Assembly (NCBI GenBank): GCA_964636225.1
Contig: CAZWQM010000023.1
Location: 1 to 21,405, forward strand
Length of the DNA stretch: 21,405 nucleotides
Origin: UBA1858 sp964636225
GTDB taxonomy: Bacteria > Pseudomonadota > Gammaproteobacteria > UBA4575
Direction: 5' to 3'
Below, piece after piece: positions 7,274 to 14,354 of the stretch. The notes under the pieces are model-generated. The model was not told the origin of the DNA. It was given only the letters and a program-made list of their open reading frames with translations, and made no database searches. Numbering within the stretch: position 1 is the first letter of the stretch; every line of letters begins with the position of its first letter. A program made the position numbers and the translations under genes.

Positions 7274-8938
7274 ATGAATACACAAAAGCTTGGGTTTTTA
7301 AAAAGTGGTACTCCCTGGGTCTGGCTGAATGCAGGCGCTGTATCCATAAGTATGATTATGGTTGTCGGCCTGTTAATTCTGATAGCCGTCAGAGGGTTGG
7401 GACATTTCTGGCCCAAGACGGTCTGGGAAATAGATTATCAGCAGGATAATAATCAAATCGTACTGTTAGGTGAGCGGGCCAAAGTTGAAGAAGTGCCTGC
7501 TAAACAGTTGATCGCATCCGGTATGAAAATTGATTTTACAGATGAATTTGTCGAGCGGACGCTGTTAAAGATTGGCAATCGCGATATGTATGGAGTGGAT
7601 TTTAAATTAATTGTAAAACCCTCTGAAATTGCCGCAAGAAAACCTGTTGATGCTATTGTGTTTGAGCGTACCCAGTGGGGGAATTTTTATGGTTATCTTC
7701 AGGCAATTGAAGAACAGGGCACTGTGCTTGTTATTTCAAATGAAGCATTGTGGGATGAGTTGCAGAAGCGCCTGCAGAGAGTCGAAGAATTGCGCAGTAA
7801 AATCCATAAAATTGAAAAATTCGATATTGGTAAAATTAATTACAAAATAGAAAAGCTGCGTCTACAAAAAAGAAATATAGAACTTAGCGGAATTGAAGAT
7901 CCAGCAGCCATGGCAGAGATTGCAGCTGAGCGTAAACATCTGGATGAAGAATACGAAGTATTAAAGAATGAATTGGGCGAACTGTATACTGCCATTTCAC
8001 GTGATCAGGCTGTGATGCAAGTTGCGGATGGTAGGGAGAAACCAATAAAGCTGGCCGATGTAGTGAAAGCAACTCGTCCAAATTCCATGAGTGTGACCAC
8101 CAAGTTGGCACACTACTTTGTTAATCTGAAAAATTTCATTACTGATGATCCGCGTGAAGCAAATACCGAAGGCGGTATCTTTCCGGCAATATTTGGTACC
8201 GTCATGATGGTATTGCTGATGTCTGTAATTGTTACACCGGTAGGTGTCGTCGCAGCTATCTATTTGCGTGAATATGCAAAACAGGGATTTGTCACTCGAC
8301 TGGTTAGAATTTCTGTAAACAATCTGGCAGGCGTTCCATCAATTGTGTATGGCGTATTTGGATTGGGATTTTTTGTGTACTTTGTTGGGGGCAATATAGA
8401 TCAGCTGTTTTATCCTGAGGCGTTGCCGGCGCCGACTTTTGGTTCTGGTGGCCTGTTGTGGGCGTCCTTAACGTTGGCACTACTGACAGTGCCTGTAGTG
8501 ATTGTGGCGACCGAAGAAGGCTTGTCCAGAATTCCAAGTGCCGTGCGGGAAGGTTCTTTGGCATTAGGCGCTACCAAAGCCGAGACGTTATGGCGTACGG
8601 TGATTCCTATGGCCAGTCCGGCAATGATGACGGGTTTAATCCTTGCTGTGGCACGTGCTGCAGGGGAAGTAGCGCCGCTAATGCTGGTAGGGGCAGTAAA
8701 ACTGGCGCCTTCATTACCGCTTGATTTAAATGCACCGTTTTTACATTTGGATAGAAAGTTCATGCATTTGGGATTTCATATTTATGACGTTGGATTTCAA
8801 AGTCCCAATGTGGAAGCGGCTCGTCCGCTCGTGTATGCCACCGCGCTGATACTGGTCGTGGTGATTGTGTTACTTAATATATCTGCAATATATATTCGCA
8901 ATCACTTGCGCGAAAAATATCGCACGATGGAACACTAA
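7274..8938 (+). CDS. pstA: phosphate ABC transporter permease PstA, long form with coiled-coil insert
   Basis: Second membrane subunit of the Pst importer, 554 residues, roughly twice the compact family length. TM1 (about residues 16-39) is followed by a soluble segment of about 260 residues. Residues about 158-243 within it are highly charged and heptad-like (LQKRLQRVEELRSKIHKIEK, and again near KHLDEEYEVLKNEL), predicting an antiparallel coiled-coil hairpin. The permease core starts near residue 302 (FPAIFGTVMMVLLMSVI). It contains the EAA-type loop EGSLALGATKAETLWRTVIP near residue 425, which contacts PstB. It is separated from pstC by five bases and from pstB by 30. The insert should lie in the periplasm, beside the extra domain of PstC, so the two may pair. 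Confidence 0.93.
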   Translation: MNTQKLGFLKSGTPWVWLNAGAVSISMIMVVGLLILIAVRGLGHFWPKTVWEIDYQQDNNQIVLLGERAKVEEVPAKQLIASGMKIDFTDEFVERTLLKIGNRDMYGVDFKLIVKPSEIAARKPVDAIVFERTQWGNFYGYLQAIEEQGTVLVISNEALWDELQKRLQRVEELRSKIHKIEKFDIGKINYKIEKLRLQKRNIELSGIEDPAAMAEIAAERKHLDEEYEVLKNELGELYTAISRDQAVMQVADGREKPIKLADVVKATRPNSMSVTTKLAHYFVNLKNFITDDPREANTEGGIFPAIFGTVMMVLLMSVIVTPVGVVAAIYLREYAKQGFVTRLVRISVNNLAGVPSIVYGVFGLGFFVYFVGGNIDQLFYPEALPAPTFGSGGLLWASLTLALLTVPVVIVATEEGLSRIPSAVREGSLALGATKAETLWRTVIPMASPAMMTGLILAVARAAGEVAPLMLVGAVKLAPSLPLDLNAPFLHLDRKFMHLGFHIYDVGFQSPNVEAARPLVYATALILVVVIVLLNISAIYIRNHLREKYRTMEH

Positions 8939-8968
8939 AAAAGTTGTTAAAGACTGGACCATGACCTC

Positions 8969-9790
8969 ATGACTATTAATACCCAAGTATCTGATCAAAT
9001 TCTAAAAAGAAGAAAGGCAACTTCGATCGAAAATGAAGAAATTTGTCTGCAGTGTAAGAACTTTTCGCTTTTCTATGGTCAGAAACAGGCATTGTTTAAT
9101 GTCAATATGAATATACCCACGAATCGAGTGACTGCGTTCATAGGCCCGAGTGGCTGTGGAAAATCAACTTTACTGCGTTGTATGAATCGAATGAATGACC
9201 TGGTCGACGGTGTAACGTTACAGGGAGAGTTGTTGCTAAAAGGCGAGGACATCTATGATAAAAGCGTTAATGTCACTGATTTGCGCAGAAGGGTCGGAAT
9301 GGTATTCCAAAAGCCAAATCCGTTTCCAAAGACTATTTTTGAGAATGTTGCTTATGGCATGCGTTTGCAGGGTGTTTCCAATAAACGCGAAATTGAAGAC
9401 CGTGTTGAGTGGTCTTTAAAACGTGCGGCTCTTTGGGATGAAGTCGGCGCACGGCTGCAGGATAATGCTTTTGAACTTTCTGGTGGTCAACAGCAGCGTT
9501 TAGTCATTGCCAGGGCGATCGCTATTAAACCCGAAGTGTTATTATTGGACGAGCCGGCTTCCGCATTGGATCCGATTTCGACTTTAAAAATCGAAGAGTT
9601 GGTTTTTGAGCTTAAGTCACAGTATACAGTTGTCATTGTGACACATAATATGCAACAGGCCGCACGTGTATCGGATTACACAGCGTTTATGTACTTGGGG
9701 GAACTAATTGAGTTTGGTGCGACGGATCGATTGTTTACCAATCCAAAACAAAAGAAAACGGAAGATTACATAACAGGGCGTTACGGATAA
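8969..9790 (+). CDS. pstB: phosphate ABC transporter ATPase PstB
   Basis: ATP-binding subunit that drives phosphate import, 273 residues. It shows Walker A GPSGCGKS (residues 59-66), a Q-loop in MVFQKPNPFP (the PstB-typical form), the signature LSGGQQQRL (about 170-178), Walker B VLLLDEP (about 190-196) and the switch His in VIVTHNMQQAARVSDY. About 25 residues precede the first strand, a longer N-terminus than in E. coli. There is no good ribosome site. A four-codon frame (ATG ACC TCA TGA, 8961-8972) overlaps the start codon and could couple initiation to arriving ribosomes. PstB is also needed, with PhoU, to keep PhoR in its inhibitory state when phosphate is plentiful. Confidence 0.96.
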   Translation: MTINTQVSDQILKRRKATSIENEEICLQCKNFSLFYGQKQALFNVNMNIPTNRVTAFIGPSGCGKSTLLRCMNRMNDLVDGVTLQGELLLKGEDIYDKSVNVTDLRRRVGMVFQKPNPFPKTIFENVAYGMRLQGVSNKREIEDRVEWSLKRAALWDEVGARLQDNAFELSGGQQQRLVIARAIAIKPEVLLLDEPASALDPISTLKIEELVFELKSQYTVVIVTHNMQQAARVSDYTAFMYLGELIEFGATDRLFTNPKQKKTEDYITGRYG

Positions 9791-9810
9791 AAAGTAGCAA
9801 TTCTTTAATA

Positions 9811-9845
9811 AAATGTATATACAAAGTATGCAAATGTATATACAA
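9811..9845. repeat. tandem palindromes TGTATATACA ahead of phoU (candidate operator)
   Basis: The 14-mer AAATGTATATACAA occurs at 9811-9824 and 9832-9845. Each copy contains the perfect 10-bp palindrome TGTATATACA (9814-9823 and 9835-9844). The copies are 21 bp apart, about two turns of B-DNA, so two dimers would bind on one face. They occupy the only sizeable gap in the pstC-phoU block, 33-67 bases before phoU. The sequence is not a good Pho box, and the cognate regulator is unknown. Confidence 0.6.
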
Positions 9846-9877
9846 TAACAAGTAAATAAATATAGGGCAGAACTGTT

Positions 9878-10600
9878 ATGTCTATTAAGAATATAGGACA
9901 ACATATCCTTCACCAGTTTGATGATGACTTAGAGTCAACACGAAATAAGGTGTTAAATATGGGTGGACTTGTTGAGAAACAAGTGGAGAACAGCCTATCC
10001 GCGCTGGTCAATTCTGACAGCAGTCTGGCAGAGCAAGTGGCAACCAATGATTACCAGGTTAACTCCATGGAGGTCGCCATTGATGAAGAATGTAATCATA
10101 TTATTGCGTTACGTCAGCCTGCGGCGAGTGATCTACGTCTAGTTATGGCTATCATTAAAACCATAACTGATCTGGAAAGGATTGGTGATGAGGCTGAAAA
10201 AATAGGTCGCTATGCGGTTGATCTCGCCTCGGAAGAGCGTTCGGAAATGTATTTCTCCGAGCTGAAAATGCTGGGTGATCTGGTGAAAACGATATTGCGT
10301 GAGTCTTTAGATGCTTTTGCGCGTATGGATGTAGAAAGCGCATACAAAACGGCGGCTACCGATAAGGTAATCAATGAAGAGTACGACATGATAATACGCA
10401 AGCTTGTGAAATCCATGTCTGAAAATAGAGCTTCCGTCGAGCGCGGACTAAAAGTCATGTGGTGTGCTCGCGCGCTTGAGCGTATTGGTGATCACGCTAA
10501 AAATATATGTGAATACGTTATTTTTACTGTAGAGGGCAAAGATATTCGCCACACCAGTTTTCAACAGGCGATGGAAGAGTTTCAGCAAGAAAAGACTTAA
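9878..10600 (+). CDS. phoU: phosphate signalling protein PhoU
   Basis: Cytoplasmic negative regulator of the Pho regulon, 240 residues, all alpha. It has two PhoU repeats, each with the family's metal-binding pattern. In the first half this is LRLVMAIIKTITDLERIGDEA (about residues 85-105); in the second half it is MWCARALERIGDHAKNICEY (about 194-213). The N-terminus, with MGGLVEKQVENSLSAL, also matches. PhoU links PstSCAB to PhoR and prevents PhoB activation at high phosphate. It is the last gene of the pst group and ends at a strong terminator. AGGG lies about ten bases before the ATG, a loosely spaced ribosome site. Two palindromes just upstream could give phoU separate control. Confidence 0.96.
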   Translation: MSIKNIGQHILHQFDDDLESTRNKVLNMGGLVEKQVENSLSALVNSDSSLAEQVATNDYQVNSMEVAIDEECNHIIALRQPAASDLRLVMAIIKTITDLERIGDEAEKIGRYAVDLASEERSEMYFSELKMLGDLVKTILRESLDAFARMDVESAYKTAATDKVINEEYDMIIRKLVKSMSENRASVERGLKVMWCARALERIGDHAKNICEYVIFTVEGKDIRHTSFQQAMEEFQQEKT

Positions 10601-10624
10601 AGTCGAACCAAAAACTTCGGGAAT

Positions 10625-10657
10625 AAAAAAAGCCTCGCAAATATGCGAGGCTTTTTT
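10625..10657. terminator. bidirectional intrinsic terminator after phoU
   Basis: The stem GCCTCGCA / TGCGAGGC has an AATA loop and is flanked by a run of A on the left and six T on the right, so it can work on both strands. It ends phoU on the + strand and the 26-residue membrane-protein gene, whose stop is at 10674, on the - strand. Confidence 0.9.
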
Positions 10658-10673
10658 GTTGTAATTTTATCTA

Positions 10674-10754
10674 TTAGACAAATACAAAGGCCATCACTAG
10701 CGCAACTACTACAATGGCAGCACCGACTAATAGTGCAGGAACGTCATAGTTCAT
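10674..10754 (-). CDS. 26-residue single-pass membrane microprotein
   Basis: A tiny gene read on the - strand. The product starts MNYDVPALLVGAAIVV and continues with Val/Ala/Leu to the end, so nearly the whole chain after residue 5 is one transmembrane helix. GGAG lies five bases before the ATG. A promoter with TATAAT and a 17-bp spacer lies about 57 bases upstream, and a strong terminator begins 17 bases after the stop. Having every expression signal in correct order and spacing supports a real gene despite the size. The acidic, short N-terminus and hydrophobic C-terminus suggest insertion in the inner membrane. I do not recognise a family. Such proteins often act as small subunits or regulators of larger membrane complexes, but the partner here is unknown. 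Confidence 0.7.
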   Translation of the reverse strand: MNYDVPALLVGAAIVVVALVMAFVFV

Positions 10755-10810
10755 TGGGACTCCAGTATTAATTTAAAGTAAGCAGCAATATATTATTATA
10801 ATGAGTTTAG

Positions 10811-10839
10811 ATTATATGTGCTTAAGGTAATCCGTACAA
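10811..10839 (-). promoter_or_regulatory. sigma-70-type promoter of the 26-residue membrane-protein gene
   Basis: On the - strand, TTGTAC (10834-10839) is followed by exactly 17 bases and then a perfect TATAAT (10811-10816). Transcription would begin near 10804, leaving a leader of about 50 bases before the ATG at 10754. The -35 matches TTGACA only in its first three bases. Confidence 0.6.
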
Positions 10840-10880
10840 CAATTACAAGGAATACTGCAATAAGGCCTTAACCGCATGAA

Positions 10881-11675
10881 TCATTGAGCATTTTTAAATC
10901 GCGCCGGCTTAATGTCCAAATTTTCAACAAATTGACGAGTAACTCCCAGCTTTTCTGCAGTCATCACCCGAATCGCCGTTAAGGTATATTCAGGATACTC
11001 CTCGGCTAGTGAGCTGGCCACTGCATAGCAGCGTGTTGCCATGGATTTATCATCAATGCCTGCTTCTTCGGCCAGCCTATTGATAACAACATTCTCGGTC
11101 TGATTACTCGCGTTTCGGTTGTCGCGGACATTTGCAGGAGTCGCAGGTTTAGCCTGAGTGTTGTTAACGGGTTTTACGGGGGCGGGCTTCTTCTGTCCGG
11201 TGTAAGCCGCAGGTTGCTCCTGTTTGGTTGCTTTGGCAGGCGATGGAGCCACCGCTGGTTTAGCCGCCGGTTTACTTTGAATGGGGGCATTTTGTCGAAT
11301 CTGTTGTTCCATGCTGAGTGCTTTCCACAAATGTTCCATCATCTGAATAGCACTTAAGGTCTCAGTCGCTGTCAGCCCCTTGGGCATGGAAGCATCTATA
11401 ATTTTAAGATGTATGAGAATGGATAAACGATGCCATTCTGACGAATCCACTTTTGCGGCGGCATGTTTGTTTTTAAGTACTTTAATATCGTCAAAATCAC
11501 CATCACTACCGTCTAGTTTGCTCTTGGTAAGATTTGCCAGTTTATCCAAAAGCTGATGCAGATCGGAGTAGCTTGTTTGATTGAACTTGCGGAATTCATC
11601 AAAACGCACTGCCCAGTCAATTGAATAGAGTTCCATTGTAATTGGGCTGTTTTCCATTCCAGTATTCTCTTCCAT
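10881..11675 (-). CDS. unrecognised protein with Pro/Ala-rich linker and C-terminal paralogous domain
   Basis: Predicted soluble protein of up to 264 residues, with no signal peptide and no TM helix. There are three parts: an N-terminal helical, charged region (about 15-128), a low-complexity linker rich in Pro, Ala, Lys and Gln (about 131-185), and a C-terminal domain (about 200-257). The last part contains YPEYTLTAIRVMTAEKLGV and LDIKP, which match the end of the protein encoded just upstream (14 of 31 identical by eye). Two Trp (81, 117) also align at constant offset with that protein's Trp 76 and 112. The two genes, 21 bases apart, therefore look like tandem paralogues. The start is uncertain: ATG 11675 lacks a ribosome site, while ATG 11657 has AAGAG nine bases upstream. 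I do not know the family, and no catalytic motif is visible. Confidence 0.8.
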   Translation of the reverse strand: MEENTGMENSPITMELYSIDWAVRFDEFRKFNQTSYSDLHQLLDKLANLTKSKLDGSDGDFDDIKVLKNKHAAAKVDSSEWHRLSILIHLKIIDASMPKGLTATETLSAIQMMEHLWKALSMEQQIRQNAPIQSKPAAKPAVAPSPAKATKQEQPAAYTGQKKPAPVKPVNNTQAKPATPANVRDNRNASNQTENVVINRLAEEAGIDDKSMATRCYAVASSLAEEYPEYTLTAIRVMTAEKLGVTRQFVENLDIKPARFKNAQ

Positions 11676-11696
11676 ATTTAATTATTGTTTATCTAA

Positions 11697-12269
11697 TTAT
11701 TGCTCTGGACGTATATCTAATTCGTCAAGACGCTGTTTGCTGACATTCAATTTATTCGCCAGCAATAAGCGCAAGGCATTAACTGTGCAGTGAGGATATT
11801 TTTTCTTAAGTGCATTCATTGCAGCGCTATAAGTCTCTATTTCGAGTTCATCCTCGGTAGTTTTATTAAGAATATCTTCAACAGATTTCTGATCCTGTAA
11901 CATCTGTTCGCGCTCTTGTGCAAAATAGCTTTGCCAGCGGAAATCTGCCAACAGGAATTCAAGACGAATGGTGGTTGCGTGGTCGCCACTGTCCAGCGCA
12001 GATTTCAAAGTAAAGGATTGCAGCAAGCTGTACCCGGCATACCAGGAAGAGGAGCCCTCTTTAATAGTGTCTAACCTGGCTTGTAACGCATTAATTTCAG
12101 TCGGTAATCCCGTATCTTTTAAAATATGGTGAGCCCATCGGTCTACTTCCTTAAGGTTGGAAGTTAAAGTTTCCCGATTAGGGTATGCGCTTTCTTCCAC
12201 CTGTTTGAGCATTGCAAAAGGGTCGGAGTTATTAATGCTTGGCCAAAGAAAATCAGAGTTCGGCTCCAT
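11697..12269 (-). CDS. unrecognised protein, shorter member of a tandem paralogous pair
   Basis: Predicted cytoplasmic protein of 190 residues with no signal peptide or TM helix. It is mostly helical, with several Trp and a charged segment (about 115-145) before the C-terminal domain. That domain, about residues 147-188, contains YPHCTVNALRLLLANKLNV and LDIRP and matches the end of the neighbouring downstream protein. It lacks that protein's Pro/Ala linker. AGG lies about ten bases before the ATG. The gene is divergent from the OmpA-type lipoprotein, with 212 bp between, and is presumably the first gene of a two-gene unit. The function is unknown. The short motif resembles a compact helical, possibly helix-turn-helix-like unit (LANKLNVSKQRLDEL), which is speculation from pattern alone. 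Confidence 0.82.
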   Translation of the reverse strand: MEPNSDFLWPSINNSDPFAMLKQVEESAYPNRETLTSNLKEVDRWAHHILKDTGLPTEINALQARLDTIKEGSSSWYAGYSLLQSFTLKSALDSGDHATTIRLEFLLADFRWQSYFAQEREQMLQDQKSVEDILNKTTEDELEIETYSAAMNALKKKYPHCTVNALRLLLANKLNVSKQRLDELDIRPEQ

Positions 12270-12481
12270 TTAAATTTACCTAAAAAATATTCGAGTGATA
12301 CATATATACACGAATATTAAATTCAAAAATGTGATTAGTAGAGCGTGCTCAGCATTTTTATAGATATAGCTAAATGTTCACCCGATATATGGTGAAAATT
12401 CAGAGAATTATGGCTGCGAACTTTATTGTAAGGTTTGTTTCTAAGTAATCGTTCACAAAATAAAAATTATGAGAATTAAAA

Positions 12482-13159
12482 ATGAGATTAAAGCCAATCA
12501 CTAACCTGTTTATTACTACAAGTCTGGTGCTTAGTTTGGGAGCATGTTCAACAATTAATCCCTATACGGGTGAGCAACAGACCAGCAAAGCGGCCAAGGG
12601 AGTCGCCATTGGCGCTGCCGCCGGAGCAGTAGTGGGTCTGATTAGTGGTGATGACGGACGTGAACGCAGGAAACGGGTATTAATTGGTGCCGGTTTAGGG
12701 GCCATTGCTGGTGGCAGTGTCGGCTATTACATGGATGTTCAGGAAGCCAAATTACGACAAAAGCTTGCCGGGACAGGTGTTAGTGTGACGCGTGATGGAG
12801 ATAACATTATTCTGAATATGCCCAGCAATATAACCTTTGCGGTGGATAGTGCCGATGTCAGCAGCGATTTTTATGATGTGCTGGATTCTGTCAATATCGT
12901 TGTAAATGAGTATGATAAAACTCTGATAGAGGTAATGGGTCATACTGACAGCACGGGTTCAGAACAGCATAATCAACAGTTGTCGAAAAGACGTGCGAGC
13001 AGTGTGACGCAGTATTTCGCCAGCCGTGGAGTAAACCCTACAAGACTGCAGGATTATGGTTATGGTGAAGGATACCCGATTGCTAGTAATGATACCGCAG
13101 CGGGTCGAGCACAGAATCGACGCGTGGAGATTGCTTTGGTGCCTATCACATCAGGTTAA
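12482..13159 (+). CDS. OmpA-family outer-membrane lipoprotein (YiaD-like)
   Basis: Lipoprotein of 225 residues. The signal peptide ends in the lipobox LGAC, with the lipidated Cys at residue 22. Next come two glycine-zipper stretches (GVAIGAAAGAVVGLISG and VLIGAGLGAIAGGSVGYYM), then an OmpA C-terminal domain (about 95-222). The domain shows the peptidoglycan-binding pattern MGHTDSTGSEQHNQQLSKRR and YGEGYPIASNDTAAGRAQNR, including the Asp and Arg that hold diaminopimelate. The layout matches YiaD and related gammaproteobacterial lipoproteins that tether the outer membrane to peptidoglycan. Residue 23 is Ser, not Asp, so export to the outer membrane is expected. It has its own terminator and is divergent from the unknown paralogue pair. 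Confidence 0.92.
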   Translation: MRLKPITNLFITTSLVLSLGACSTINPYTGEQQTSKAAKGVAIGAAAGAVVGLISGDDGRERRKRVLIGAGLGAIAGGSVGYYMDVQEAKLRQKLAGTGVSVTRDGDNIILNMPSNITFAVDSADVSSDFYDVLDSVNIVVNEYDKTLIEVMGHTDSTGSEQHNQQLSKRRASSVTQYFASRGVNPTRLQDYGYGEGYPIASNDTAAGRAQNRRVEIALVPITSG

Positions 13160-13183
13160 GATAAAATTAGCACTTGTTATTGT

Positions 13184-13214
13184 AAGGCCCTGGCAATTGT
13201 CAGGGCCTTTTGTT
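13184..13214 (+). terminator. intrinsic terminator of the OmpA-family lipoprotein gene
   Basis: A perfect 9-bp stem (AAGGCCCTG / CAGGGCCTT) with an 8-base loop is followed by TTGTTTG. It lies 24 bases after the stop and 35 bases before gmk, so gmk needs its own promoter or read-through. Confidence 0.85.
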
Positions 13215-13248
13215 TGAATGCTAGGTATCTGAAAGTAAAAATTAATGT

Positions 13249-13851
13249 ATGACTAAAGGCAACTTATATATCGTATCGGCTCCTTCCGGAGCGGGCAAAA
13301 CAAGTCTGCTGAACGCAGTCAAAACGGAACTTGATCAACTGAAAGTGGCGGTTTCGCACACCACGAGGGCTCCAAGGCCTGGAGAAATTGATGGTGAACA
13401 CTATCATTTTGTCACCGTCCAGGAATTTAATAAAATGAAGGATGCCTGCGATTTCGTTGAATATGCTGAGGTTTTTGGTAATTTTTACGGAACATCTAAG
13501 CAAGCTATGAATAGTTTGTTGGATCAAGGCTTGAGTGTGGTGCTGGAAATTGACTGGCAGGGGGCGAAGAAAGTGCGTAAAGAGTATCCACAGGCTATAT
13601 CAATATTTATATTGCCGCCTTCTGTAGCTGAGCTGGAGAAACGGTTAATAGCCCGTGGTCAGGATTCAGCAGATGTCATTCTAAGCCGGATGCGTCAGGC
13701 GCGTAGTGAAATCAGTCACTATGGGGAATATCAATATCTGGTGATTAATGATGATATTGTTGCAGCAGTTAATGCCTTGCGGAATATTTTTACTCGCCCG
13801 GAAAATTATGTTGCACCCAGTCAGAGCTCACTTGATCAGTTACTTAACTAA
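13249..13851 (+). CDS. gmk: guanylate kinase
   Basis: Cytoplasmic enzyme that converts GMP and ATP to GDP and ADP, 200 residues, the usual length. The P-loop SAPSGAGKTS lies at residues 10-19. The GMP-binding region shows SHTTRAPRPGEIDGEHYHFV, with its Arg and Tyr contacts, and VLEIDWQGAKKVRKEYP covers the core strand. The lid contains RGQDSADVILSRMRQAR. It is the first gene of the gmk-rpoZ-spoT-ridA-recG cluster, where it provides precursor for GTP, the substrate of (p)ppGpp synthesis. There is no clear ribosome site. A four-codon frame (ATG TAT GAC TAA, 13245-13256) overlaps the start. Confidence 0.97.
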   Translation: MTKGNLYIVSAPSGAGKTSLLNAVKTELDQLKVAVSHTTRAPRPGEIDGEHYHFVTVQEFNKMKDACDFVEYAEVFGNFYGTSKQAMNSLLDQGLSVVLEIDWQGAKKVRKEYPQAISIFILPPSVAELEKRLIARGQDSADVILSRMRQARSEISHYGEYQYLVINDDIVAAVNALRNIFTRPENYVAPSQSSLDQLLN

Positions 13852-13949
13852 AAGAGATGGATGTGCTGATTCACCGCGGTAGTCTATTATGTGGAAATCG
13901 ACTACACTTTAAACATTAGGAAAACCCGATATAACTTAAGGAGAATAGC

Positions 13950-14321
13950 GTGGCACGCGTAACAGTCGAAGATTGCCTGGAAAAAATTGATAACCGTTTC
14001 AAACTCATCATGGTCGCAAGCAAGCGAGCAAGACAGATTGCGATGGGAACTGAACCTCTGGTTGAGTGGGAAAATGATAAACCCACGGTAGTTGCGCTGC
14101 GCGAAATCGCCGATGAGTTAATTACGGAAGAATCCCTCAAGGAAACACCTTTAAGCAGTTCGGAAGAATTGCTATCTGAAGAAATCAGTGAAGTTGATGC
14201 GCTGGCTGCTGCGCTGCATGCTGAGATAGGCATTGAACTCAGTCAGATGCATGCGGATAGTAGCGAAGAAAACGATCAGCCTGATATGACTCCTGCTGAC
14301 GATGCCGAGCAGGAGTTGTAA
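13950..14321 (+). CDS. rpoZ: RNA polymerase omega subunit, with acidic C-terminal extension
   Basis: Omega subunit that helps assemble and hold beta' in RNA polymerase and contributes to the ppGpp site in proteobacteria. The conserved part is residues 1-60: MARVTVEDCLEKI, NRFKLIMVASKRARQIA and KPTVVALREIADELI. The protein has 123 residues, about 30 more than in E. coli. The excess is a Glu/Ser/Asp-rich tail from about residue 66, probably disordered. It starts with GTG, supported by AAGGAG six bases upstream. It lies 98 bases after gmk and 33 bases before spoT, so it sits beside the (p)ppGpp enzyme that acts through it. Confidence 0.95.
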   Translation: MARVTVEDCLEKIDNRFKLIMVASKRARQIAMGTEPLVEWENDKPTVVALREIADELITEESLKETPLSSSEELLSEEISEVDALAAALHAEIGIELSQMHADSSEENDQPDMTPADDAEQEL

Positions 14322-14354
14322 ATCGCCTGCGCAAATATGCAGGTATAGTGGTAT

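Noticed and set aside
8304..8763. Long reverse-strand open frames inside pstA
   Set aside because: They lie opposite a well-conserved permease region, have low-complexity composition typical of antisense frames, and match no family.
9811..9845. Reading the phoU palindromes as a Pho box
   Set aside because: The repeats are 21 bp apart and symmetric, and lack the TGTCA/TGTAA direct repeats at 11-bp spacing seen at the porin and pstS.
10844..10877. A 13-codon reverse-strand frame in the leader of the 26-residue gene
   Set aside because: It lies mostly upstream of the predicted promoter and has no ribosome site.
12390..12450. A 19-codon open frame starting ATGGTGAAAATT in the gap before the OmpA-family gene
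   Set aside because: No ribosome site or hydrophobic pattern, and a frame this short is expected by chance.
14326..14343. Small hairpin CCTGC / GCAGG between rpoZ and spoT
   Set aside because: The stem is only five base pairs with an 8-base loop and no T tract, so it is unlikely to terminate transcription.
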